Shown here: piece by piece, positions 35,287-42,112 of the stretch | Layout: the number at the start of each line of letters is the position of its first letter | How positions within the stretch are numbered: the stretch's first letter is position 1 | NCBI RefSeq assembly: GCF_016702655.1 | Contig: NZ_JADJDO010000004.1 | Coordinates: 62,001-126,000, forward strand | Reading direction: 5' to 3' | From: Ideonella sp. | GTDB lineage: Bacteria > Pseudomonadota > Gammaproteobacteria > Burkholderiales > Burkholderiaceae_C | Length of the DNA: 64,000 nucleotides | Made by a program: the position numbers and the translations under genes | The notes under the pieces: model-generated | Database searches by the model: none | Told to the model about the DNA's origin: nothing | Seen by the model: the letters and a program-made list of their open reading frames with translations, nothing else

Positions 35287-36024
35287 TCAGTCTTTCGCCG
35301 GCTCCGGTTGAAGTTGCGTCTGCCAGGCCGTCGACGCCGTGCTCGGCCCGGCGTCGGGCGCTTCGGACGGCGTTGTGCCCAGGCTCATGGCCTGGGATGC
35401 CGCGCACTCGAAGAGGCCGACCATCGCCTCGAGCACGGCCGGCGCGGGTTCGTGCAGTTGGGTGCGCAGGTAGACGCGCCCGCGCAGCGTCATCAGCACC
35501 AGCGGTGGCTCGGCGGCGAGCGGGCCGAGTGCGGCCTCGGCAAGACGTTCGGTGAGCGGACCCATGATCCAGGCGGCGGCGACCTTGGGCGCCATTGCGA
35601 CGGCACCGAAGCGGGCCCTGAATTCCCTGGGCGCGTCCAGTGGCACCTTGGGCAGCATCGCCAGCCAGCGCATCTCCTCGGGCGTCGCGATGTCGATCTG
35701 GGTCTGCATCTGCTCGGTGTAGCGCTCGAAGGTCTGGCGCTCGAGCGTCTCCATCAGCGGCCGCGACATCAGCAGCATCTGCAGGTCGGCTGGCAGGCCG
35801 AGCTCCATGCGCAGGCGCAGTTCATGAGCCTCGATGTAGCTGCGCTGCGGCGGGCCCCACTCCAGGCGCCAGGCGCGCCCCTCGAGCATGCCGTCGACGA
35901 CGAAGCCCTGGTTGTCGCGCGCGCGCCTGAACAGGCCCTTGCGCGCGCGCGCCCAGTCCGCCACGCCGCTCCAGTCGGGCCCTTCGGGCGCGCCGGCAAG
36001 CCAGCGTCTGATCGAATCGAGCAT
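35287..36024 (-). CDS. Conserved hypothetical protein
   Basis: 245 aa soluble protein, no signal peptide or membrane helix. Features are an N-terminal segment with Trp-rich motifs (WARARKGLFRRARDNQGFVVDG), a central ELRLRMELGLPADLQMLLMSR and a low-complexity Ala/Thr/Pro C-terminus. I do not recognise a family. Codon use fits the neighbours. Divergent from the GST gene with 65 bp between starts. Confidence 0.7.
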   Translation of the reverse strand: MLDSIRRWLAGAPEGPDWSGVADWARARKGLFRRARDNQGFVVDGMLEGRAWRLEWGPPQRSYIEAHELRLRMELGLPADLQMLLMSRPLMETLERQTFERYTEQMQTQIDIATPEEMRWLAMLPKVPLDAPREFRARFGAVAMAPKVAAAWIMGPLTERLAEAALGPLAAEPPLVLMTLRGRVYLRTQLHEPAPAVLEAMVGLFECAASQAMSLGTTPSEAPDAGPSTASTAWQTQLQPEPAKD

Positions 36025-36089
36025 CGGAGTGGCGGATCGTCTAGAGTCGGTGCATCGGGCGCGCGGGCGCCCGGCGTGCGGGGGATTGA

Positions 36090-36788
36090 ATGATCGAAGT
36101 GTATTCGTGGGCCACGCCCAATGGTCACAAAGTGCACATCATGCTCGAGGAGTGCGCGTTGCCCTATCGCGTGATCCCGATCGACATCGGCGCCGGCGAC
36201 CAGTTCAAGCCCGAGTTCCTGGCTATCAGCCCGAACAACAAGATCCCGGCCATCGTCGACCCCGAGGGACCCGACGGCAAGCCGATCGCGCTCTTCGAGT
36301 CGGGCGCGATCCTGCTCTACCTCGCCGCCAAGACGGGCCGCTTCCTGCCCGCCGACACGCGCGGCAGGTTCGAGGTGCTGCAGTGGCTGATGTTCCAGAT
36401 GGGCAGCGTCGGCCCGATGCTCGGCCAGGCGCACCACTTCCGGCTCTATGCGCCGCAGAAGATCGCCTACGCCATCGAGCGCTACACCAACGAGGCCAAG
36501 CGCCTGTACGGCGTGATGAACAAGCGCCTCGCCAACAGCCGCTACATCGGCGGGCCCGAGATCGGCATCGCCGACTTCGCGATCTTTCCCTGGCTGCGCT
36601 CGTGGAAGAACCAGGGCATAGACTGGAACGACCACCCGCATCTGAAGGGCTGGTTCGACGAGATCGGCGCCCGGCCTGCGGTGATGCGCGGGGTCGAAGT
36701 CCTCGCCGACCGGCGCAAGCCGCTCGTCGACGACAAGGCGCGCGAGACGCTGTTCGGTGCCGAACAGTACAAGTTGCACCGTGGCTGA
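36090..36788 (+). CDS. Glutathione S-transferase-like protein (Ure2p/YfcG/YghU type)
   Basis: 232 aa. Thioredoxin-fold N-terminus MIEVYSWATPNGHKVHIMLEE, NNKIPAIVDPEG with the cis-proline, FESGAILLYLA, then an all-helical C-terminal domain with GGPEIGIADFAIFPWL. YfcG/YghU-like enzymes act as disulfide-bond reductases using glutathione. It stands between catabolic genes but has no clear operon partner. Confidence 0.9.
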   Translation: MIEVYSWATPNGHKVHIMLEECALPYRVIPIDIGAGDQFKPEFLAISPNNKIPAIVDPEGPDGKPIALFESGAILLYLAAKTGRFLPADTRGRFEVLQWLMFQMGSVGPMLGQAHHFRLYAPQKIAYAIERYTNEAKRLYGVMNKRLANSRYIGGPEIGIADFAIFPWLRSWKNQGIDWNDHPHLKGWFDEIGARPAVMRGVEVLADRRKPLVDDKARETLFGAEQYKLHRG

Positions 36789-36869
36789 TCGGGTTGCCGG
36801 CGCGGGTTTGGCCTGGATCATGAATCCTGCGTGCAGCACTTGCGGCGCGCGACCGGCGTCACAATCCAG

Positions 36870-36883
36870 TTGACATGAGTCAA
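36870..36883 (+). promoter_or_regulatory. FNR/DNR-type palindrome upstream of iorA
   Basis: TTGAC-ATGA-GTCAA, a perfect palindrome differing from the FNR consensus (TTGAT-N4-ATCAA) in the fifth base of each half. Centre 98 bp before ATG 36975. A class II start would be near 36918, but only a poor -10 (GAGCAT) is seen there. Confidence 0.55.
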
Positions 36884-36974
36884 GGGCTTGCACCGATGCG
36901 GCAGTGAGCATTCGCGCTGGCTCCGCGACGCCCCTGAATCGATTCATCACAACCAGCGCGGGCCGGGAGACGCA

Positions 36975-39122
36975 ATGGAACTGTCGTTTGCTGCCGAGGT
37001 CGGGCAGCTCAAGCTCGGCGCCGGCCAGCCTTTCGTCGGCGAAGGCATCCTCGCCGTCACGAAGGCGCTGCTGCAATCGGGCGTGGCCTATGTCGGCGGC
37101 TACCAGGGCTCGCCGATCTCGCACCTGCTCGACGTGATGGTGCAGGCGCGCGACTACCTCGACACGCTGGGCGTCCATGTCGAGGCCTGCACCAACGAGT
37201 CGGCCGCCTGCGCGATGCTCGCCGCATCGGTCAACTACCCGCTGCGCGGCGCGGTGACCTGGAAGTCCATCGTCGGCACCAACGTCGCGTCGGACGCGCT
37301 GTCCAACATCGCCTCGCCGGGCGTCGTCGGGGGCGCGCTGATCATCGTCGGCGAAGACTACGGCGAAGGCTCCAGCGTCGTGCAGGAGCGCAGCCATGCA
37401 TTCGCGATGAAGTCGTCGCTGTGCCTTCTCGACCCGCGCCCCGAGCTGCCGCAGATCGTGCGCATGGTCGAGCAGGCGTTCGCGTTGTCGGAAGCCGCGT
37501 CGACGCCGGCCATGCTGCAGTTGCGCATCCGCGCCTGCCACCTGCAGGGCAGCTTCACCAGCAGCGACAACGTCGCGCCCGCGATCTCGGCGCGCCACCT
37601 GCTCGCCGAGCCTGCCGCCTACAACCCGGCGCGCATGAGCCATCCGCCAGCCACCTTTGCGCACGAGCGGCTCAAGGTCGAGCAGCGCCTGCCGGCCGCG
37701 CGGCGCTACATCGTCGAACACGGCCTGAACGAGATCTTCTCGGCCGACGCTGCCGATGTCGGCCTCGTCGTGCAGGGCGGGATCTACAACTCGCTGATGG
37801 CGGCGCTCGCGATCGCCGGCCTGACCGACGCCGCAGGCGCGAGCCGGCTGCCGATCCTGGTGCTCAACGCCACCTATCCGCTGGTGCCGGAACAGCTCGT
37901 CGCGTTCTGCGCCGACAAGCGCGCCGTGCTCATGCTCGAGGAAGGGCATCCGGAGTTCATCGAGTTCGAACTCGCGACGCTGCTCGCGCGCGCCGGCAGC
38001 AGCTGCGCGGTACGCGGCAAGGCGCTCTTCGCCAACGCCGGCGAGTACGGCGCCGAAGTCATCGTCCCCGGGCTGGCGCGCTTCGCCGCCGAGTTCCTGC
38101 CTGCGGTCTCCACCGAGCCCGCAGTGGCGTGGAGCGGCGAGATCGAGCGCGTGCGCAAGCGCGCTGCCGAACTGCTCGCAGCGCCGGTGCCGGCGCGGCC
38201 GCCGGGCTTCTGCATCGGCTGCCCGGAGCGGCCGGTGTTCGCGGCGATCAAGCTCGTCGAGCGCGAACTCGGGCCGCGCCACGTGGCGTCGGACATCGGC
38301 TGCCACTCGTTCGCGATGTTCGAGCCGTTCTACATCGGCAACACCATCACCGGCTACGGCATGGGGCTGGCGAGCGCGGCCGGCATCGGGCCGCTGGCGG
38401 CCAAGCGCCCGCTGGCGACGGTCGGCGACGGCGGCTTCTGGCACAACACATTCCTCTCCGGCGTGACCTCGGCGGTCAAGAACGGATCCGACTCGGTGCT
38501 GCTGATCTTCAAGAACGGCTACACGTCGGCCACCGGCACCCAGGACATCGTCTCGACGCCGGCCGCGGCCGGCCGCGACGACGCGGGCGGGCGCAGCACG
38601 ACCGACACCGACGCGACGATCGAGAGCGTGCTCCAGGGGGTGGGCGTCAAGTGGCTGCGGACCGTGCACAGCTACGACGTGTCGGCAATGAAGGCCACGC
38701 TCAGCGATGCCTTCACGACGCCCGAGCCCGGGCTCAAGGTCGTCGTCGCCGAAGGCGAGTGCCAGCTCGAGCGCCAGCGCCGGCTGCGCCCCTGGCAGGC
38801 ACGGCAGAAGGCGGCCGGCGCGCGCATGCAGCGCGTTCGCTACGGCATCGACGCCGACATCTGCAGCGGCGACCAGGCCTGCGTGCGCCTGTCGGGCTGC
38901 CCGTCGCTGACGCTCGCGCGCCCGGCGAATCCGCTGCGCGTCGATCCGATCACGACCATCAACGCCGACTGCGTCGGCTGCGGCCTGTGCGGCGAGAACG
39001 CGCAGGCCGCGGCGCTGTGCCCGTCGTTCTACCGCATCGAGGTCGTCACCCGGCCCGGGCGCTGGGAGCGCTTCATGGCCCGCGTTCGGACCCAGGCACT
39101 GCGCGTGCTGTTGCCGCAATGA
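36975..39122 (+). CDS. iorA: Indolepyruvate (arylpyruvate) ferredoxin oxidoreductase, alpha subunit
   Basis: 715 aa. Oxidatively decarboxylates aryl-pyruvates to aryl-acetyl-CoA with reduction of ferredoxin. Pyruvate-ferredoxin oxidoreductase alpha domain at the N-terminus (GYQGSPISHLLDVM), TPP-binding domain with FCIGCPERP and GDGGFWHNTF (about residue 483), and a C-terminal Fe-S region with CSGDQACVRLSGCPS and CVGCGLCGEN...CP. Similar IorA proteins act in anaerobic phenylalanine breakdown in Aromatoleum/Thauera-type bacteria. ATG 36975 has GGGAG upstream; an in-frame start at 36888 would be too early. Stop overlaps iorB. Confidence 0.93.
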   Translation: MELSFAAEVGQLKLGAGQPFVGEGILAVTKALLQSGVAYVGGYQGSPISHLLDVMVQARDYLDTLGVHVEACTNESAACAMLAASVNYPLRGAVTWKSIVGTNVASDALSNIASPGVVGGALIIVGEDYGEGSSVVQERSHAFAMKSSLCLLDPRPELPQIVRMVEQAFALSEAASTPAMLQLRIRACHLQGSFTSSDNVAPAISARHLLAEPAAYNPARMSHPPATFAHERLKVEQRLPAARRYIVEHGLNEIFSADAADVGLVVQGGIYNSLMAALAIAGLTDAAGASRLPILVLNATYPLVPEQLVAFCADKRAVLMLEEGHPEFIEFELATLLARAGSSCAVRGKALFANAGEYGAEVIVPGLARFAAEFLPAVSTEPAVAWSGEIERVRKRAAELLAAPVPARPPGFCIGCPERPVFAAIKLVERELGPRHVASDIGCHSFAMFEPFYIGNTITGYGMGLASAAGIGPLAAKRPLATVGDGGFWHNTFLSGVTSAVKNGSDSVLLIFKNGYTSATGTQDIVSTPAAAGRDDAGGRSTTDTDATIESVLQGVGVKWLRTVHSYDVSAMKATLSDAFTTPEPGLKVVVAEGECQLERQRRLRPWQARQKAAGARMQRVRYGIDADICSGDQACVRLSGCPSLTLARPANPLRVDPITTINADCVGCGLCGENAQAAALCPSFYRIEVVTRPGRWERFMARVRTQALRVLLPQ

Positions 39123-40543
39123 GCGCCGTCGAAACCGGATCTCGGCCGTTGACGGTCCTCGTCGCCGCGCTCGGCGGCCAGGGCGGCGGCGTGTTGACCG
39201 ACTGGATCTCGCATGCCGCGCGCGCGCAGGGCCGGCTGGTACAGGCCACCTCGACGCCCGGCGTCTCGCAGCGCACCGGTGCGACGACCTACTACCTCGA
39301 GATCGCGCCCACACCGGCGCCGGATGCGCCGCCGCCGGTGTTGGGGCTGGTCCCGGTACCAGGGCAGGTCGACGTGCTCGTCTGCTCCGAACTGCTCGAG
39401 GCCGCGCGCATGATGGAGCGCGGCCTGTGCACGCCGCAGCGCACGACCTTGATCGCATCGACGAACCGGGTCTACACCACGCGCGAGAAGATCGCCGGCG
39501 GAGACGGCCGCTTCGACGCCGATCGGATCGAGGTTGCGGCGCGCGAACTGTCGCGCCAGGCGGTGCTGTTCGACATGGAGGCGCTGCGCGCGCGCCACCG
39601 AGCCGTGATCAGCGCGGCGATGTTCGGCGCGCTCGGCGGCAGCGGCGCGCTCGGCCTTGCGCGCGAAACCTGCGAGGCTGCGATCCGCGATGGCGGCGTC
39701 GGCGTCAAGGAGAGCCTTGCTGCATTTGCCGAGGCCTGGCAGGCCGCTTCCGCGGGTGGCGCCGTGGCATCCGCTGGCGGCGCGAATGCCGCGCCCGCAT
39801 CACCTGCGCTGCCTGCCCCGCTCGCCGAGCGTGTGGCCGCACTGCCGGCGCCGGTGGCCGAGTTCGCCCGCATCGGCGCGGCCCAGGCGCTGGACTTCCA
39901 GGATATGGCCTACGCCGAGCGCTATCTCGAGCGCGTCGAGCGCGTCGTCGCCTCCGAGGCCGAGCGCGCGCATCCGGTCGCGCGCGAAGCTGCGCGCTGC
40001 CTCGCGTTGTGGATGTGCTACGAGGACATCATCCGCGTTGCCGGTCTCAAGGCGCGCGCCGGCAGGCTGGCGCGCATCCGCGGCGAGGCCGGCGCGGCCG
40101 AGACCGACGTCGTGCGCGTGTACGAGTTCTTCAAGCCGCGCGCCGAGGAAGTCGCCGCCGTGCTGCCGCGTTCGCTCGGCGCCTGGCTGGAGCGCCGCGC
40201 TGCCGGCGCCAAGCCCGCAAGCGGCAAGGGCGTCACGCTGCAAACCACCTCCGTCATCGGCGCGCTCGCGCTGCGGCTGGCCGCTGCGCTGCGTCCGCTG
40301 CGCCCGCGCTCGCTGCGCTTCGGCCGCGAACAAGAGGCCATCGAGGCCTGGCTGGCACAGCTCGAGGCTGCATTGCGCGGCGAGGGGAGCGGCCCCGAAG
40401 CGCTTGCGCTGGCGCGCCTGCCGCACGAACTCAAGGGTTACGGCGACACCTACGCCGCCGGGCGGGCGCGCTTCGAGCACGGTCTTGCCGGGCCTGCGAG
40501 CGGCGCGCAGCCGCGCCCCGTCATCTGGCTCGATCGGCGTTGA
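39119..40543 (+). CDS. iorB: Indolepyruvate ferredoxin oxidoreductase, beta subunit with C-terminal extension
   Basis: 474 aa. Residues 1-190 are the 2-oxoacid oxidoreductase gamma domain (ALGGQGGGVLTDWI, STPGVSQRTGATTYYLEI). A Gly/Ala/Pro linker leads to a C-terminal helical domain of about 240 aa (DUF6537-like) that is common in aromatic degraders but absent from archaeal IorB. Its ATG overlaps the iorA stop. The last 23 bp overlap the convergent Rrf2 gene. Confidence 0.9.
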   Translation: MSAVETGSRPLTVLVAALGGQGGGVLTDWISHAARAQGRLVQATSTPGVSQRTGATTYYLEIAPTPAPDAPPPVLGLVPVPGQVDVLVCSELLEAARMMERGLCTPQRTTLIASTNRVYTTREKIAGGDGRFDADRIEVAARELSRQAVLFDMEALRARHRAVISAAMFGALGGSGALGLARETCEAAIRDGGVGVKESLAAFAEAWQAASAGGAVASAGGANAAPASPALPAPLAERVAALPAPVAEFARIGAAQALDFQDMAYAERYLERVERVVASEAERAHPVAREAARCLALWMCYEDIIRVAGLKARAGRLARIRGEAGAAETDVVRVYEFFKPRAEEVAAVLPRSLGAWLERRAAGAKPASGKGVTLQTTSVIGALALRLAAALRPLRPRSLRFGREQEAIEAWLAQLEAALRGEGSGPEALALARLPHELKGYGDTYAAGRARFEHGLAGPASGAQPRPVIWLDRR

Positions 40544-40961
40544 CCGTTTGCGCGGTGGCGCCTTGCTGGCGCTCGATCAGGCCAAGCATGGTGGCGAGCG
40601 TGATCGAGTTGAAGGTCGCCTTGGCGTTCTCGTCGATCTCGGCCAGCACCGCGCCGAGCGCGCGATCGACCGGCGTCTGGCCCTCGCGCTCGGCAGCCGG
40701 CGGCGTGACTTCCTCGAACAGCTCGATGATGTCCATCAGCGTCAGCCGGCGTGCGTTGCCGGTGAACCGGTAGCCGCCGCCGGCACCGCGCACCGACTCG
40801 ACGATGCCGCTGCGCGCCAGCTCGGCGAGCACCTTGGCCAGGTGGTGCGACGACACGCCGTACTTGTCGGCGATCTCGGCCGCCGAGACATGGTGCGCCG
40901 GATCGCTCGCGAACTCGAGCACGCTGTACAGCGCGAGCGAGGTGTTCTTCTGAAGTCTCAT
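40521..40961 (-). CDS. Rrf2-family regulator without cysteines
   Basis: 146 aa. Winged helix typical of Rrf2 (VSAAEIADKYGVSSHHLAKVLAELARSGIVESVRGAGGGYRF). The protein has no cysteine at all, so it cannot hold the Fe-S cluster of NsrR, IscR or RsrR in the usual way. Its ATG overlaps the stop of the upstream GNAT gene (ATGA, 40958-40961). It may bind the palindrome at 59457 or a site in the 41.5-kb divergent region; unproven. Confidence 0.88.
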   Translation of the reverse strand: MRLQKNTSLALYSVLEFASDPAHHVSAAEIADKYGVSSHHLAKVLAELARSGIVESVRGAGGGYRFTGNARRLTLMDIIELFEEVTPPAAEREGQTPVDRALGAVLAEIDENAKATFNSITLATMLGLIERQQGATAQTVNADRAR

Positions 40962-41485
40962 GACGCGAGGTCGCGCTCGAGCGTCATCAGCGGCCCCGCC
41001 ATCAGGCCCTGGCTGCGGAAGAACGACAGGATGAGCGTGTTGTCGCGCGCCAGCAGCGTGCGCAGCTTCTTCACGCCCGCGCGCCGAAAGCTCGCGCAGA
41101 TGGCCTCCAGCAAGCGCGTGCCGGTGCCGGCCAACCGAGCCTGCGGATCGACGCTGATCGCGAACACCCAGCCGCAGGGCGGCGAGCCGAATTCCCAGTC
41201 GCGCACCTCGCCGATCACGAAGCCGACCACGCGCTCGCCCTCGAGCGCAACGAGGAACTTCTGCTCTCCGCGCCCGGCCACGCCGTAGCGGCGGTAGACC
41301 GATGCCCAGTAGGCGCGCTTCTCGAGGCCGGTGACGGTGCTGTCGATCGCGATCACCTGCTCGAGATCGGCACGCCGCACCGGGCGCACGACGACGCCGC
41401 CAGCGGCATCGGCCGCGGCAGGCGGCGCGACGCGCCGGCGGCGCGCGCGGCTTTCGGGAGCTACAGTCTGGAACATGGTCGGCAT
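40958..41485 (-). CDS. GNAT-family N-acetyltransferase
   Basis: 175 aa. GNAT core with VVRPVRRADLEQVIAIDSTVTGLEKR, the ISVDPQARLAGTGTRLLEAI acetyl-CoA pyrophosphate loop (Q/R-x-x-G-x-G/A) and a final ARDNTLILSFFRSQGL. Starts at 41485 or 41476; longer extensions are unlike the family. It shares the IDxxxTGxxxRxYW style with the second half of the tandem GNAT at 60016. Operon with the Rrf2 gene and divergent from the pad genes. Substrate unknown; acetylation of a protein or CoA ligase is possible. Confidence 0.85.
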   Translation of the reverse strand: MPTMFQTVAPESRARRRRVAPPAAADAAGGVVVRPVRRADLEQVIAIDSTVTGLEKRAYWASVYRRYGVAGRGEQKFLVALEGERVVGFVIGEVRDWEFGSPPCGWVFAISVDPQARLAGTGTRLLEAICASFRRAGVKKLRTLLARDNTLILSFFRSQGLMAGPLMTLERDLAS

Positions 41486-41491
41486 CGGAGT

Positions 41492-41505
41492 ATGAACTAG
41501 ATCAA
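41492..41505 (+). promoter_or_regulatory. FNR-like box and possible class II promoter of the pad operon
   Basis: ATGAA-CTAG-ATCAA, 8 of 10 consensus positions, centre 41498.5. Counting 41.5 bp on gives a start at 41540, and CAGAAT at 41528-41533 sits exactly at -12 to -7. The first ATG of the operon is 41589. Supports anaerobic activation of the thioesterase-padBCD-padJ-hcrCAB genes. Confidence 0.5.
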
Positions 41506-41588
41506 ACTCTAATCTGCATTTCGGTACCAGAATGATTGTATTGCCTCCAGTCCGGCCCGTGGCGGGTGCCAGCACAAGGGGAATCCCG

Positions 41589-41999
41589 ATGAAAGACAGC
41601 CTCAAGGCCGGCGTCGCCGGCAGCGTGACGATCCTCGTCGATCGCGAGCGGACGATCGATTTCATGGGCGAAAAGGCGCGCGTCTACGCCACTCCGATGC
41701 TGGTGCGCGACATCGAGATCGCGTGCCGGGACCTGCTCGGCAAGCACCTCGACGCAGGCGAGGACTCGGTCGGCACGCGCGTCGAGGTCGATCACCTCGC
41801 CGCGACGCTGATGGACATGAAGGTCGATCTCGACGTGACGATCGCCGAGGTCAAGGGGCGTGCGGTGAGCTTCGAGATCGCCGGGCGCGACAGCGTCGAG
41901 CCCATCTGCCGCGGGCGTCACCAGCGCTTCATCGTCGACGTCGGGACGACCGAGAAGCGCCTCGCGGTCAAGGCAGCCAAGGCCGGGCTCGCGGGATGA
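41589..41999 (+). CDS. Hotdog-fold acyl-CoA thioesterase (FlK-like)
   Basis: 136 aa. Single hotdog domain with MKDSLKAGVAG...TPMLVRDIEIACRD and the central-helix GTRVEVDHLAATL carrying His; the pattern of fluoroacetyl-CoA thioesterase FlK and relatives. First gene of the aromatic operon, so it probably frees CoA from aryl-acyl thioesters such as phenylacetyl-CoA when CoA is limiting. Coupled by ATGA to the small ORF preceding padB. Confidence 0.85.
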   Translation: MKDSLKAGVAGSVTILVDRERTIDFMGEKARVYATPMLVRDIEIACRDLLGKHLDAGEDSVGTRVEVDHLAATLMDMKVDLDVTIAEVKGRAVSFEIAGRDSVEPICRGRHQRFIVDVGTTEKRLAVKAAKAGLAG

Positions 42000-42112
42000 G
42001 CGATCGCGCGTCCGCGCGCACGCGGCGGGCCGAGCGCCGGGCCGCTCCCAAGCCGGCCCGCATCCCCCTGGGGGATCGGCCGACGTACCCGTCGGCCGAG
42101 GGGTCGTCATGA
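41996..42112 (+). CDS. Repeat-derived coupler micro-ORF before padB
   Basis: 38 codons. Starts at an ATGA over the thioesterase stop and ends at an ATGA over the padB start, so it could carry ribosomes across the 110-bp spacer. The peptide is Arg-rich (MSDRASARTRRAERRAAPK...) with no homology I know. It contains a dispersed GC-rich repeat with a perfect hairpin just ahead of the padB ribosome-binding site. The peptide itself is probably not functional. Confidence 0.3.
   Translation: MSDRASARTRRAERRAAPKPARIPLGDRPTYPSAEGSS
42061..42108. repeat. Dispersed GC-rich repeat with hairpin
   Basis: CATCCCCCTGGGGGA, then TCGGCCGACG (42076-42085), loop TACC and CGTCGGCCGA (42090-42099), a perfect 10-bp stem, followed by GAGGGG as padB ribosome-binding site. 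It resembles the other repeat elements at 50664 and 55849. Confidence 0.65.

Noticed and set aside
35769..39458. A 1229-codon minus-strand open frame opposite iorA and the GST gene
   Set aside because: Antisense shadow of well-supported genes in GC-rich DNA; composition is Arg/His-rich and there is no start context.
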